Positions 44,180-52,903 of a stretch of 64,000 bases of DNA are shown piece by piece. Under the pieces are notes generated by a model that had not been told where the DNA came from, did not search any database, and saw only the letters and a list, made by a program, of their open reading frames with translations. The stretch's first letter is position 1. The number at the start of each line of letters is the position of its first letter. Origin of the DNA: Rhodococcus sp. IEGM 1409 (GTDB taxonomy: Bacteria > Actinomycetota > Actinomycetes > Mycobacteriales > Mycobacteriaceae). The stretch spans positions 868,001-932,000 of the forward strand of contig NZ_JASHKN010000001.1 in NCBI RefSeq assembly GCF_030056735.1, given 5' to 3'. Made by a program: the position numbers and the translations under genes.

Positions 44180-45334
44180 TCACCTCATCAATCGATCGAT
44201 GAACTCCATGGTCTGGTCCATCGAAGCGACCGTGGTTTGGCCGTGGCTGATCCCGTTGAGCTCCTGATACTCGAATTGCGTTCCTCGCGTACGCATGTCG
44301 AACAGCTGTGCCCAGGTGAGCGCGACAGGAACCGTCGTGTCCGAAAGACTCTGCACCACACGTAGCGGTCGGTCGTACCCGTCGACCGGCACCTGCATCA
44401 TCTCGCGGAACAGGTCGTACATGCGCTGGGTCCACACGGACCGAGAGAACAACGAGCTCAACTGGATTCGCTCGGCTCGAATTTGTCGGCCGAGATCCCC
44501 GGCGCACAGAGATCGCGCCTTTTCCATCCACTCGATTCCCTGTGGCGAGAGAGCCTCACGAACATTCTCTTCGGGTCGTTGATCGTCGATTCCAGCAAGG
44601 ACATACAGCGCGTAGCCCACTAATCCAGTGATGCCGATGTCGGGAAACAGCGGTCCCCCCAACGGGAACAGACCCTCCATATGTGTGGGGCCTGCAACAA
44701 CAACCGAGCCGCGGAAATCCAATTCCGGTGCACGAGAGGTGGCCTCGTGTCCCGCGAAGTACGTCGCGTGACCACCTTCGGACAAACCTGCGACCATCCA
44801 CCGCGGGCTCAGCACGTTCCCGTACAACTCGTGTGCGGCCCGCACGATGTCGACGGCATTCGCGCCGGCGGCATGCCCGTCGAGATACGCCAGTACCCCG
44901 TCGGTGCCCAGACCCGAGTAGTCGGTAGCGACAACCGCGTACCCCTGGCCCAACCAGCGTTCGATCGGTTCGATCTCCCCCGGACCGAATCCGGTTGACG
45001 AAGGCGCACACTGATCGGCGCTGCCGAGAGTTCCGTGGGCGTAGGAGATGACGGGCCAGCCGCCGGTCGGTGGCGCACCGTCCGGCAGAAACACCGACCC
45101 TGACGACTCACCCCACCTGTCGGCAGTTCGCAGGGTCCGATAGACAACTCGCTCCGCTGCACCGGTGCCGACCGGAAGGGTTGCGGCCGAGAGCAGCTCG
45201 TGGGATTCCAACGCACCCGCGACTTCCGGTTCGTCCGCCGTCGCCACGGCAACACCTGACACCACCACAAGACTCGACAACAGAATGCTCGCCACCACGG
45301 CCGCAACAACGCTTCTACCCGAACGACTCACCAC
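44180..45334 (-). CDS. Secreted lipase (secretory lipase family, PF03583-like)
   Basis: 384 residues with a signal peptide (VVAAVVASILLSSLVVVSGVAVATADEP, cleavage near residue 33). PVISYAHGTLGSADQCAPS, VATDYSGLGT, nucleophile VAGLSEGGHATYF, a late Asp in QSLSDTTVP and His in NGISHGQTT. Similar to actinobacterial and fungal LIP-type lipases. Likely exported triacylglycerol or wax-ester hydrolase. Confidence 0.88.
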   Translation of the reverse strand: MVSRSGRSVVAAVVASILLSSLVVVSGVAVATADEPEVAGALESHELLSAATLPVGTGAAERVVYRTLRTADRWGESSGSVFLPDGAPPTGGWPVISYAHGTLGSADQCAPSSTGFGPGEIEPIERWLGQGYAVVATDYSGLGTDGVLAYLDGHAAGANAVDIVRAAHELYGNVLSPRWMVAGLSEGGHATYFAGHEATSRAPELDFRGSVVVAGPTHMEGLFPLGGPLFPDIGITGLVGYALYVLAGIDDQRPEENVREALSPQGIEWMEKARSLCAGDLGRQIRAERIQLSSLFSRSVWTQRMYDLFREMMQVPVDGYDRPLRVVQSLSDTTVPVALTWAQLFDMRTRGTQFEYQELNGISHGQTTVASMDQTMEFIDRLMR

Positions 45335-45372
45335 GCCAACCCCTCCCGACCTGTGCAGAGCATGATGTGGAT

Positions 45373-45831
45373 ATGCAGATCATCATCACCGGTCACAGCC
45401 TGCCCGGACGGAATTGTTCCGAAACCGCAACCTTCGAAGGACGAAGCAATATCCACGTCGGCATCCAGCGGCGGGGCAAGCCCCACGAAATCCTCGATCT
45501 CGTACCGGGAGACACCGAGACAGCGCGGTGGGAACTGACAGCGAACCTCGACAGAAAGCCGAGTGCCTGGGACATTCTCGGACCATACATCCAGGGCCCA
45601 CCGCGCGGACGCTTCATCTATCTGTCCTGGGTGACGGTATCCGAGGACCAGACGTTCGATATGTTCCGGCGCGCAAAGCTGATGCTCGACGCGATCCCCG
45701 AGCACGTCATTGACGAGGCCGACGGTTCCGGCGTGCTCCACGGAGATCTCGGACTCACCGACGCCGCAGGTAAACCACTGTGCGCGGCGATCCGGCCGCC
45801 GACGATCACATGGACACCCTCGCCTTACTGA
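45373..45831 (+). CDS. DUF5990-family protein
   Basis: 152 residues beginning MQIIITGHSLPGRNC, with IHVGIQRRGKPHEILDLVPGDTETARWELTAN, YIQGPPRGRFIYLSWV and the end LCAAIRPPTITWTPSPY. This matches the uncharacterised DUF5990 family found in actinobacteria. A GTG two codons earlier (45367) is an alternative start. Confidence 0.75.
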   Translation: MQIIITGHSLPGRNCSETATFEGRSNIHVGIQRRGKPHEILDLVPGDTETARWELTANLDRKPSAWDILGPYIQGPPRGRFIYLSWVTVSEDQTFDMFRRAKLMLDAIPEHVIDEADGSGVLHGDLGLTDAAGKPLCAAIRPPTITWTPSPY

Positions 45832-45835
45832 GCAT

Positions 45836-45856
45836 CGTTCAGTAGTGTGGTGAACG
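45836..45856. promoter_or_regulatory. Inverted repeat upstream of the EthA-like gene
   Basis: CGTTCA (45836-45841) and TGAACG (45851-45856) around nine bases, 49 bp before the monooxygenase ATG. A plausible TetR- or AraC-type operator; the regulator is not encoded next to it. Confidence 0.4.
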
Positions 45857-45904
45857 AACACTTACCCTGCGAGTGACCACGCGATCGATACGGAGTCCGA
45901 ACTG

Positions 45905-47386
45905 ATGAGCACCGAACACCTCGATGTCCTGATCGTCGGCGCCGGCTTGTCCGGCATCGGTGCTGCGTATCGACTCCAGACCGAACTACCCGGTAAGTCG
46001 TACGCAATCCTCGAGGCCCGTGCGAACAGTGGCGGAACCTGGGACCTCTTCAAATACCCCGGTATCCGTTCAGATTCCGACATGTTCACGCTCGGCTACC
46101 CGTTTCGCCCGTGGACAGATGCCAAAGCAATTGCCGACGGTGATTCGATCCTCCGGTACGTGCGCGATACCGCTCGCGAAAACGGGATCGACAAGAAGAT
46201 TCGGTACAACCGGAAGGTGACGGCAGCGTCCTGGTCGTCAGCCGACTCGACGTGGACAGTCACCGTAACGACCGACGGCGAAGACGAAACACTGACCTGC
46301 AACTTCCTGTATCTCTGCAGTGGTTACTACAGCTACGAGGGCGGATACACCCCCGATTTCCCCGGACGCGAATCGTTTGCCGGCGAGGTGGTGCACCCGC
46401 AGTTCTGGCCCGAGGAACTCGACTACTCCGACAAGAAGGTCGTTGTGATCGGAAGCGGCGCCACCGCAGTCACTTTGGTCCCGACGATGTCGCGGGACGC
46501 AAGCCACGTCACGATGCTCCAGCGATCACCGACGTACATTCTGGCGCTGCCGTCCAGCGACAAGGTATCGGATACCATCCGCGCGGTGCTGCCGAATCAA
46601 CTCGCGCACAGCATCGCTCGATGGAAGAGCGTCGTAGTGAACCTGAGCTTCTACCAGCTGTGCCGACGCAGTCCGGCGCGAGCAAAGAGGCTGCTGAACC
46701 TCGCGATCAGTCGCCAACTCCCGGAAGGGATCCCACTCGAACCTCACTTCACACCCACCTACGATCCCTGGGACCAGCGCTTGTGCGTCGTACCGGACGG
46801 CGATTTGTTCAAAGCCCTCCGATCCGGCAAGGCTTCGATCGAGACCGATCACATCGACACCTTCACGGAGGCCGGGATTCGGCTCGTGTCAGGACGCGAA
46901 CTCGAAGCTGACATCATCGTCACTGCAACAGGATTGAAGATGGAAGCGTGCGGCGGAATGTCGATCGAGGTGGATGGCGAACCCGTCGCCCTCGGTGATC
47001 GTTACGTCTACAAGGGCACGATGATCAGCGACGTACCGAACTTCGCGATGTGCGTCGGATACACCAATGCCTCGTGGACTCTGCGAGCCGATCTCACGTC
47101 TATGTACGTGTGCCGACTAGTGACCGAGATGGACAAGCGCGGCTACTCGAAGTGCGTGCCGCACGCGACCGAAGACATGGACCAGCGGCCGATCCTGGAT
47201 CTGGCGTCGGGGTACGTCATGCGCGCGGTTGAACAGTTCCCGAAGCAGGGATCGAAGTCACCGTGGAACATGCGTCAGAACTACATCCTCGATCGTCTTC
47301 ACTCGACGTTCGGAAGCATCAACGACCACATGACGTTCTCGAAGGCACCAGCTCGAAATTCGAACCTGGTACCGAGCAAAAGTTGA
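45905..47386 (+). CDS. Baeyer-Villiger monooxygenase, EthA-like
   Basis: 493 residues, nearly the length of mycobacterial EthA (489). FAD motif VLIVGAGLSGIGAA, EthA-like SGGTWDLFKYPGIRSDSDMFTLG, exact fingerprint FAGEVVHPQFWP (158-169), NADPH motif VVVIGSGATAVTLVP and NASWTLRADL near the end. EthA oxidises ketones and activates ethionamide-type thioamides; the natural substrate is unclear. No ethR-type gene is divergent from it. RBS CGGAG precedes the ATG. Confidence 0.92.
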   Translation: MSTEHLDVLIVGAGLSGIGAAYRLQTELPGKSYAILEARANSGGTWDLFKYPGIRSDSDMFTLGYPFRPWTDAKAIADGDSILRYVRDTARENGIDKKIRYNRKVTAASWSSADSTWTVTVTTDGEDETLTCNFLYLCSGYYSYEGGYTPDFPGRESFAGEVVHPQFWPEELDYSDKKVVVIGSGATAVTLVPTMSRDASHVTMLQRSPTYILALPSSDKVSDTIRAVLPNQLAHSIARWKSVVVNLSFYQLCRRSPARAKRLLNLAISRQLPEGIPLEPHFTPTYDPWDQRLCVVPDGDLFKALRSGKASIETDHIDTFTEAGIRLVSGRELEADIIVTATGLKMEACGGMSIEVDGEPVALGDRYVYKGTMISDVPNFAMCVGYTNASWTLRADLTSMYVCRLVTEMDKRGYSKCVPHATEDMDQRPILDLASGYVMRAVEQFPKQGSKSPWNMRQNYILDRLHSTFGSINDHMTFSKAPARNSNLVPSKS

Positions 47387-47516
47387 TCGGCGCCCGCACG
47401 ACCAGGTAAAGCAGTCGGGCAAATCCACCAATCGATCCGAGAACAAAAAACACGCCCGAACCCGCGACGACGGCACAGAGCGCACCCAGGACGATGATCG
47501 TCGACGCCTCGATCAT
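47319..47516 (-). CDS. Possible small membrane protein
   Basis: 65 codons, MIEASTIIVLGALCAVVAGSGVFFVLGSIGGFARLLYLVV then a short polar tail, with one or two membrane spans. Its last 68 bp overlap the 3' end of the EthA-like gene on the other strand, and its ATG overlaps the stop of a 13-codon ORF starting MKYTFSD that follows AAGGAG. Hydrophobic pattern and coupling favour a real gene, but overlap and lack of a known family leave doubt. Confidence 0.4.
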   Translation of the reverse strand: MIEASTIIVLGALCAVVAGSGVFFVLGSIGGFARLLYLVVRAPINFCSVPGSNFELVPSRTSCGR

Positions 47517-47745
47517 CCGACCGGCGGACTCCGATCCGAGAACGTGTATTTCATCAACTCCTTCGTCCATAAAGCTATTTTCAACCAACCGTCCAGCCGG
47601 TTTGTAGGGACTTTAGTCACGAGTCGGGTCAAAATAGACTCATAATTGCAGGTCAAGCGTTCAGTTGGCGATCCCTGTCGGGCGATTCTCAGACTGTTCC
47701 CTGGTGTGCGCATCACAGAAAGTGGAACCAATACCGGGGGACACA

Positions 47746-48087
47746 ATGAAGGTGAGGCAACAGGGATGGTCGGCAACAGCGTCTTGCGCGAATGCCTGGA
47801 CGATCCACGAATCGACACCGTCGTAACCGTCGGCCGCAATTCGTCCGGTGCAACTACCCCGAAGATCGTCCACATCGTTCACCGCGACCTGCTCGACTAC
47901 CGACTACACCCGCGTCACACTTGCCGCCGCCACAACGCTGTCGCGCTTGAACCCGCAGATGATGTTCGTCTTCGTGTCCGGTGAAAGCGCCGACTCCACC
48001 GAAACCAGTAAGACCATGTGTGGCACGAGCTCTGCTATCGGCCGTGTCCTGCGCAGCGACAAGATCGACGAACTCGCGCAGGCCTGA
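47746..48087 (+). pseudogene. Decayed NAD(P)-dependent epimerase/NmrA-like gene
   Basis: Pieces of one protein are found in different frames: MKV at 47746, then EATGMVGNSVLRECLDDPRIDTVVTVGRN and KIVHIVHRDLLDY in frame 3, then DYTRVTLAAATTLSRLNPQMMFVFVSG and SADSTETSKTM in frame 1. The glycine-rich NAD motif is damaged at the start, about 50 residues between RDLLDY and DYTRVT are missing, and the end loses frame again after SKTM. The internal deletion has a doubled CGACTAC at its junction (47894-47907 region). Not functional. Confidence 0.75.
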
Positions 48088-48835
48088 CAGCCCTTCCCCG
48101 AAATACGAAACCGCGGGCAACGAGTTCCAAAGCCACAGCTACAGCGCAGGTTTGCGCCAACAACAGCCCTGCCAGGACAAGAACCTGCACCGCACCGGCT
48201 TGAACGGCTGATCCCGTCGCAAGCAGAACCCCGACAAAAGCGCCGGGCAAAGTCACGAGGCCGACGGTGCGGGTCTGGTCGACTCCGGGCAACAGGGCGT
48301 CGGACGCGGCGATACGGGCGACTTCCCACCGTGCATCGCGTTGCGAGAAACCCAGGCTCAGTGCGGCTTCCACTTCGCCGAAACGATCGTCGACGGCGTC
48401 GAGTCCGCGTTTGGCTGCCATCGACGTCGCTGTCATAGCGCCGCCCAAGACAATTCCGCCGATCGGTACCAGAGCGACGCCCTCGACCGGAACCACTCCG
48501 GACAGCAGCATCAACGGCACCACCACACCGATTCCCGATGCCAACGCGACGGTCAGCCACACTCCGGAAGTTCCTGCGTCGGAGCGTCGTGCAGCGGTGA
48601 AGGACGCCGCAGCGAACATGCCGACGAGCACGAGGAGGGCTGACCAGATGTGAGCCAATGCCGCGGCAAGGATCAACGAAATAGCAGCCAATTGAAGGGC
48701 GCCGCGTGCGAGCGCGCCGGGAACTACCCGAATGCTGCCGAGGTGAGCGAATCGGTAGACGAGTGTGGCCACGAGCGCCATGACAATACAGAGCACAGCC
48801 AGACGGACGCCGGAGTCGGCTATCGAAAGGCTCAT
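48035..48835 (-). CDS. FetB-like ABC transporter permease (UPF0014 family)
   Basis: 266 residues, about six or seven spans. RFAHLGSIRVVPGALARGALQLAAISLIL and VPIGGIVLGGAMTATSMAAKRGLDAVDDRFGEVEAALSLGFSQRDARWEVARIAASDALLPGVDQTRTVGLVTLPGAFVGVLLATGSAVQAGAVQ are the FetB/YbbM core (iron export type). Its ATPase partner (FetA) is not adjacent. The C-terminal 25 residues are arginine-rich and overlap the neighbouring pseudogene, so the original end may have been altered. Confidence 0.82.
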   Translation of the reverse strand: MSLSIADSGVRLAVLCIVMALVATLVYRFAHLGSIRVVPGALARGALQLAAISLILAAALAHIWSALLVLVGMFAAASFTAARRSDAGTSGVWLTVALASGIGVVVPLMLLSGVVPVEGVALVPIGGIVLGGAMTATSMAAKRGLDAVDDRFGEVEAALSLGFSQRDARWEVARIAASDALLPGVDQTRTVGLVTLPGAFVGVLLATGSAVQAGAVQVLVLAGLLLAQTCAVAVALELVARGFVFRGRAVRPARVRRSCRCAGHGR

Positions 48836-48884
48836 GGGTCACAGTGTTCCCTACGAACCAATTCGATCCGAACTCGAGAACCGC

Positions 48885-49364
48885 TCAGAAAACCCAACCG
48901 CGAAGTGCGACAAACCGCAGACCGCCGACAATTCCGCTCACTGCGATCACAAGGCCCGCTTGAAGAAGTCCGTCAGCACCGGGCAACAGGAAGCCGAGCG
49001 CACTGATGGCAGCCGAACTGGCGATCAAACCGACCAGTGCAAGCCCACCACCTTCCCACTGTGCAGTGAACCAGTTGACGCGATCCGCGGCGTGGAAGGT
49101 GAGTCGGCGATGCAGCTCGTTCGCAAGGATGGTGCTCAAGACTGCACCTACAGCGTTGGCGACCAACGCTCCGTCACCGCGCAAGGCCAGGAAAGCGGCG
49201 AAGTAGAGAATGTTGCTGGCTCCGCCGACGAGGGCAAAACGAACGAGCTGGGCAAAGGCACCGTCTCCGGCAAGGGCGCGAAGCCTCGTTGCCGCAAAAC
49301 CCGCGCTCCGCGTACCCACCATCGAGATCGGATTGCTCCCGACCCAGATGTCAGACGTGCTCAT
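48885..49364 (-). CDS. GtrA-family membrane protein
   Basis: 159 residues with four spans. FAQLVRFALVGGASNILYFAAFLAL, VLSTILANELHRRLTFH and the closing GLRFVALRGWVF are GtrA-like landmarks (flippase-type or accessory proteins for envelope polysaccharides). Start ATG 49364; 50 bp upstream of the FetB-like gene in the same direction. Divergent from a TetR gene. Confidence 0.85.
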   Translation of the reverse strand: MSTSDIWVGSNPISMVGTRSAGFAATRLRALAGDGAFAQLVRFALVGGASNILYFAAFLALRGDGALVANAVGAVLSTILANELHRRLTFHAADRVNWFTAQWEGGGLALVGLIASSAAISALGFLLPGADGLLQAGLVIAVSGIVGGLRFVALRGWVF

Positions 49365-49400
49365 ATCGGCTTCTCTCGTACGGACAATCGGAACCACACG

Positions 49401-49446
49401 TTCCGCTTAGCAATATAACACTAACGGAATCAATCATTCCGCTTAG
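49401..49446. promoter_or_regulatory. Three TTCCG(C/T)TAG-type boxes between GtrA and TetR genes
   Basis: TTCCGCTTAG at 49401-49410 and again at 49437-49446, with an inverted copy CTAACGGAA at 49421-49429. Spaced boxes in a divergent promoter suggest the adjacent TetR regulates both directions. A related CTCCGGTTAGC occurs at 51750 before the MFS gene. Confidence 0.55.
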
Positions 49447-49463
49447 TGCCGTAGACTGTGAGG

Positions 49464-50171
49464 ATGCCGACAACCCACCCCGACGCTTCTCGTGCGGGGA
49501 CCTCGGCCGACTGCTCACAGCCGCGCCTTCGGTCCGACGCCAAGGCCAACCTCGAACGGATTCTCAACTCCGCCCGCGAGGTGTTCGCGGCCCAAGGACT
49601 GGACGCCACTCTTGCCGATGTCGCGAAGCACGCGGGCGTCGGCGTCGGCACTGTCTATCGGCGGTTCGCCAGCAAGGACGAGCTGATCCAGGCCCTGTTC
49701 GACACACGGTGCTCCGAGATCGAAACGATCGCCGCCACCGCCCGCGAGATGCCCGACGCCTGGGAAGGTCTTGTCTACTTCCTCGACGTGATCTCCCTGC
49801 GCATGGCGGACAATCGCGGATTCGGCGATCTCCTGATGGACGGGCGCTTCGCGTCCGACACCTTCGCTCGCGCGCGTGCGGGAATCGCCCAACACACCGC
49901 AGCGCTTGTCAATCATGCCAAGGAACAGGGCACCCTGCGCAGCGACTTCGAAGTCAACGACATTCCGCTTCTCATGCAGGTCGTCAAGATGGCCCAGAAG
50001 TTCGGCGGCGACGAAGCCCCTCAGGCGTACCGCCGCGCACTCGGGTTCATGATCGACGGACTCTGCGCGTCCCGCAGTGGCCATCGAGAACTCCCCGTCC
50101 CGGCGCTGTCCTCCGAACAACTCGACCACGTCCTTCATCGGTTTCAAGCATCACCCGAGAAGAACTGCTGA
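49464..50171 (+). CDS. TetR-family regulator
   Basis: 235 residues. HTH region NLERILNSAREVFAAQGLDATLADVAKHAGVGVGTVYRRFASKDELIQALF (about 30-78), then a helical sensor domain ending VLHRFQASPEKNC. A GTG at 49458 is an alternative start. Same HTH recognition segment (VGVGTVYRRFASK) as the second TetR at 51817; the two flank the MFS exporter. Confidence 0.9.
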   Translation: MPTTHPDASRAGTSADCSQPRLRSDAKANLERILNSAREVFAAQGLDATLADVAKHAGVGVGTVYRRFASKDELIQALFDTRCSEIETIAATAREMPDAWEGLVYFLDVISLRMADNRGFGDLLMDGRFASDTFARARAGIAQHTAALVNHAKEQGTLRSDFEVNDIPLLMQVVKMAQKFGGDEAPQAYRRALGFMIDGLCASRSGHRELPVPALSSEQLDHVLHRFQASPEKNC

Positions 50172-50174
50172 CTC

Positions 50175-50215
50175 GATTTCGGGGTCGACGCCGGTACGGC
50201 GTCGACCCCGAAATC
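50175..50215. terminator. Bidirectional terminator between convergent TetR and MFS genes
   Basis: A perfect 19-bp stem with a 3-nt loop (GTA at 50194-50196), left arm 50175-50193 starting GATTTCGGGG and right arm 50197-50215 ending CCCCGAAATC. It ends transcription of the TetR gene on the plus strand and the MFS gene on the minus strand. Confidence 0.85.
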
Positions 50216-50220
50216 TGCTG

Positions 50221-51717
50221 TCAGTGGGCGATTACCGGCTCACCTTCCGGCGAATCGGGAAGCAGTCCACTCCGAAGAACCAGTCCGGTCAACACTGCAC
50301 CGACCGCGAAAATACCTGCTGCCCAATAGAACGTCGTGGTGTAGCTCTCGACGGCAGCCTGTGCCTGAGTGAGCGGATTCATCTCGCGGCCCACCAGGTA
50401 GTTGGTGGAAGCCGAGGCAGCAATCGTGCTGAGCAGTGCGGTACCGATCGAGCCGCCCACCTGCTGCATGGTGTTGACGGTGGCAGATGCGACGCCGGCA
50501 TCTTCGTGATGCACGCCGGAGGTTGCGCCTTGCATGGACGGCGCAAAGATGCTGCCCATTCCGAGTCCGGTAACAACGAGGCCCGGGAGGATATGGACGG
50601 CATAGGTGCTGTCCACGGAGATCTGGGCCAGCAGTGTCATTCCGATCGCCGCGATGACCATTCCGCTCACGATCAGCACGCGCGGACCAACCCGAGGCAG
50701 CAGGACGGCTGTCGAAAGCGTTGCTGCCGTAACGATTCCGAACACCATCGGCATGAATGCGAGACCGGTCATGATCGGGCTGTAGCCGAGGATCAGCTGC
50801 ATGTAGTACGTCAGGAACAGGAAGACCGCGAACATTCCTGCGCCGGAAAGGAAGATCGCGAGATACGAGCCCGCCCGGATTCGGTCGAGGACCACCCTCA
50901 AAGGAAGGAGCGGATGCTCGGACTTGGTCTGCCAGTAAATGAACGCCACCATGAACACGACGCCGGCAGCGAGCCACGAAATGGTAGGAGTTGCACTCCA
51001 ACCGTCCGATTCGGCCTTCGAGAAACCGAAGACGATGCTGAACAAGCTGATCGACACCAGGATCGTTCCGGGGATGTCGAGCTTGGGCCGCGAGTCACTG
51101 GTGTGCGGCGCGAGCAACAGGACTGCTCCGACCAATGCGATTGCCGCGAAGAAGAGGTTCACGAAGAGGCACCAGCGCCAGTCGACCCACTCGGTGAGCG
51201 CTCCGCCGAGCAACAGTCCGATAGCGCCGCCGCCGCCGGCAACGGCGCCGAAGATACCGAAAGCCTTTGCGCGCTCACCCGGATCCGTGAATGTCACGGA
51301 CAGCAGAGACAGCGCTGCCGGAGCAAGGAGCGCACCGAAGACACCCTGACCCGCACGAGCGGCAACAAGCATTTCGAAGTTGGCGGCTGCGCCACCGATG
51401 GCGGAAGCGACTGCGAAGCCGATCAGGCCGACGATGAAAGTTCGCCTGCGCCCGAACAAGTCGCTCAATCGACCGCCGAGTAGCAGCAAGCTGCCGAACG
51501 CCAATGCGTATGCCGTGATGATCCACTGGCGGTCCGAATCACCGAACTCCAGTGAGCGCTGCGCAGCAGGCAGCGCGATGTTGACGATGGTGGCATCCAA
51601 GACCACCATCAACTGCGCAATTCCCAGAACCGCGAGAACCAGCCACCGCTTTGCGTGGTTGTCCCCTGAAGGCGCTGAGGACTGCTCGAATTCAGTCCGT
51701 TCAGCAATGTCTGACAT
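50221..51717 (-). CDS. MFS drug exporter, DHA2 family (14 spans)
   Basis: 498 residues, EmrB/QacA type. Motif C-like VLDATIVNIALPAAQRSL and motif A GGRLSDLFGRRRTF are present, with about 14 hydrophobic spans. Proton-driven efflux of hydrophobic cations, dyes or antibiotics is the family role. Divergent from one TetR gene (51817) and convergent with another (49464), either of which could be its repressor. Confidence 0.92.
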   Translation of the reverse strand: MSDIAERTEFEQSSAPSGDNHAKRWLVLAVLGIAQLMVVLDATIVNIALPAAQRSLEFGDSDRQWIITAYALAFGSLLLLGGRLSDLFGRRRTFIVGLIGFAVASAIGGAAANFEMLVAARAGQGVFGALLAPAALSLLSVTFTDPGERAKAFGIFGAVAGGGGAIGLLLGGALTEWVDWRWCLFVNLFFAAIALVGAVLLLAPHTSDSRPKLDIPGTILVSISLFSIVFGFSKAESDGWSATPTISWLAAGVVFMVAFIYWQTKSEHPLLPLRVVLDRIRAGSYLAIFLSGAGMFAVFLFLTYYMQLILGYSPIMTGLAFMPMVFGIVTAATLSTAVLLPRVGPRVLIVSGMVIAAIGMTLLAQISVDSTYAVHILPGLVVTGLGMGSIFAPSMQGATSGVHHEDAGVASATVNTMQQVGGSIGTALLSTIAASASTNYLVGREMNPLTQAQAAVESYTTTFYWAAGIFAVGAVLTGLVLRSGLLPDSPEGEPVIAH

Positions 51718-51756
51718 AGTCCCTCGCCCAACCTATGCGGAGATGGCTTCTCCGGT

Positions 51757-51816
51757 TAGCAAAAACGCTACACGAAAACGGAGGTGTTGTCTCCACTTGA
51801 CGGGTAGAGTGGGGAC
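51757..51816. promoter_or_regulatory. Divergent MFS/TetR promoter with operator-like dyads
   Basis: TAGCAAAAACGCTA (51757-51770) near the MFS start, and GTCTCCACT (51789-51797) with AGTGGGGAC (51808-51816) ending directly at the TetR ATG. TAGAGT (51805-51810) just before the ATG looks like a -10 element, so the TetR mRNA may be leaderless or nearly so. Confidence 0.5.
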
Positions 51817-52476
51817 ATGAGTACCGCAATGGGGCGCCCACTTCGCGCTGACGCTGCACGTAATCGGCAGTTGATCATCGATGCCGCGCGTGAATTGTTC
51901 GCCGAAGAAGGGATCGACGTCACACTCGACGACGTCGCCCGGCGCGCGGGTGTCGGCGTAGGAACCGTCTATCGGCGGTTCGCGAGCAAGGAAGAATTGA
52001 TCGACGGCGTCTTCCAACAGAACTTCGCCGACATGGCGGCGGCCGCGGACGCGTCACTTGCCAATCCGGACCCGTGGGACGGACTTGTCACCTTTGCCGA
52101 ATTCGCCTGCAGCCGTATGTCGGTCAACCGCGGGCTCAAAGACGTCCTGAACGGAACCGACGAGGGATGCGAGCAAGTCGCATGTCAACGCTCCATCATC
52201 GAACCGTCGGTCGAGAGGATCTTCTACCGGGCCCAGGACGCCGGGATGCTGCGCCCCGACGCCGTACCGACGGACCTGTTCGGCCTCATCTTCATGGTGG
52301 GCGCGGTCACCGAATTTGCCCAGCCCGTCAACCCGACCGTGTGGCGCCGGTACCTCTCGGTGATGCTCGACGGTCTACGCACCGAGGGCTTGCACCGTGA
52401 CGCACTCCCCCTTCCTCCGCTGAGTTCGGAGGAATTGCACGAGGCCAAGCAATGCCTGAAAGACCGCCGCCGTTGA
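51817..52476 (+). CDS. TetR-family regulator
   Basis: 219 residues. RNRQLIIDAARELFAEEGIDVTLDDVARRAGVGVGTVYRRFASKEELIDGVF is the HTH domain. The ligand domain carries TetR_C features (WRRYLSVMLDGLR). Divergent from the MFS exporter across 99 bp containing a dyad, so the likely repressor of that exporter. Confidence 0.92.
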   Translation: MSTAMGRPLRADAARNRQLIIDAARELFAEEGIDVTLDDVARRAGVGVGTVYRRFASKEELIDGVFQQNFADMAAAADASLANPDPWDGLVTFAEFACSRMSVNRGLKDVLNGTDEGCEQVACQRSIIEPSVERIFYRAQDAGMLRPDAVPTDLFGLIFMVGAVTEFAQPVNPTVWRRYLSVMLDGLRTEGLHRDALPLPPLSSEELHEAKQCLKDRRR

Positions 52477-52486
52477 ACGGTTTCGG

Positions 52487-52690
52487 TCAGATCTGCTCAC
52501 GAGGAATGAAAATCCACATCACGATGTAAATCAGAAACTGCGGGCCGGGCAGCAGGCAGGAGAGCACGAAGAGCAAGCGGACCGTCGACGACTTCCACCC
52601 GAAGTATCGTGCGATCCCGGCGCAGACCCCACCGAACATCGCGCCGGAGCGAGCTCGAGTGAGTTTGCGGGTCTTCATCGGCGAAGTCAT
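52487..52690 (-). CDS. PspC-domain protein
   Basis: 67 residues: basic start, then SGAMFGGVCAGIARYFGWKSSTVRLLFVLSCLLPGPQFLIYIVMWIFIPRE, a complete PspC domain with one long hydrophobic region. Envelope-stress sensors carry this domain; here it stands alone with no psp partner. ATG 52690 or ATG 52678. Confidence 0.88.
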   Translation of the reverse strand: MTSPMKTRKLTRARSGAMFGGVCAGIARYFGWKSSTVRLLFVLSCLLPGPQFLIYIVMWIFIPREQI

Positions 52691-52903
52691 GTTTCGTGTC
52701 CCTTCAATAGATCTCGCGGACTACCCGCGTCGGATCTCGCGGACTGTCCGCTCGACTTCCACTATCCGCCGCCGGGGCACTTACGCGCATCAGGCCATGG
52801 ACCCATCTTTTCCGGCCGCGGTACATACCCAGGTACCAGTCTGTCCCCACGTCGGACTCAGGGTTATCCCCCACACCTCGGCCTCACACCTCAGCCTCAC
52901 ACC

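Noticed and set aside
47355-47385. tRNA T-arm-like GGTTCGAAT sequence
   Set aside because: Lies within coding sequence of the EthA-like gene and has no acceptor or anticodon stem.
50077-51483. 468-codon plus-strand ORF rich in Glu/Asp/Arg
   Set aside because: Antisense shadow of the MFS exporter gene.
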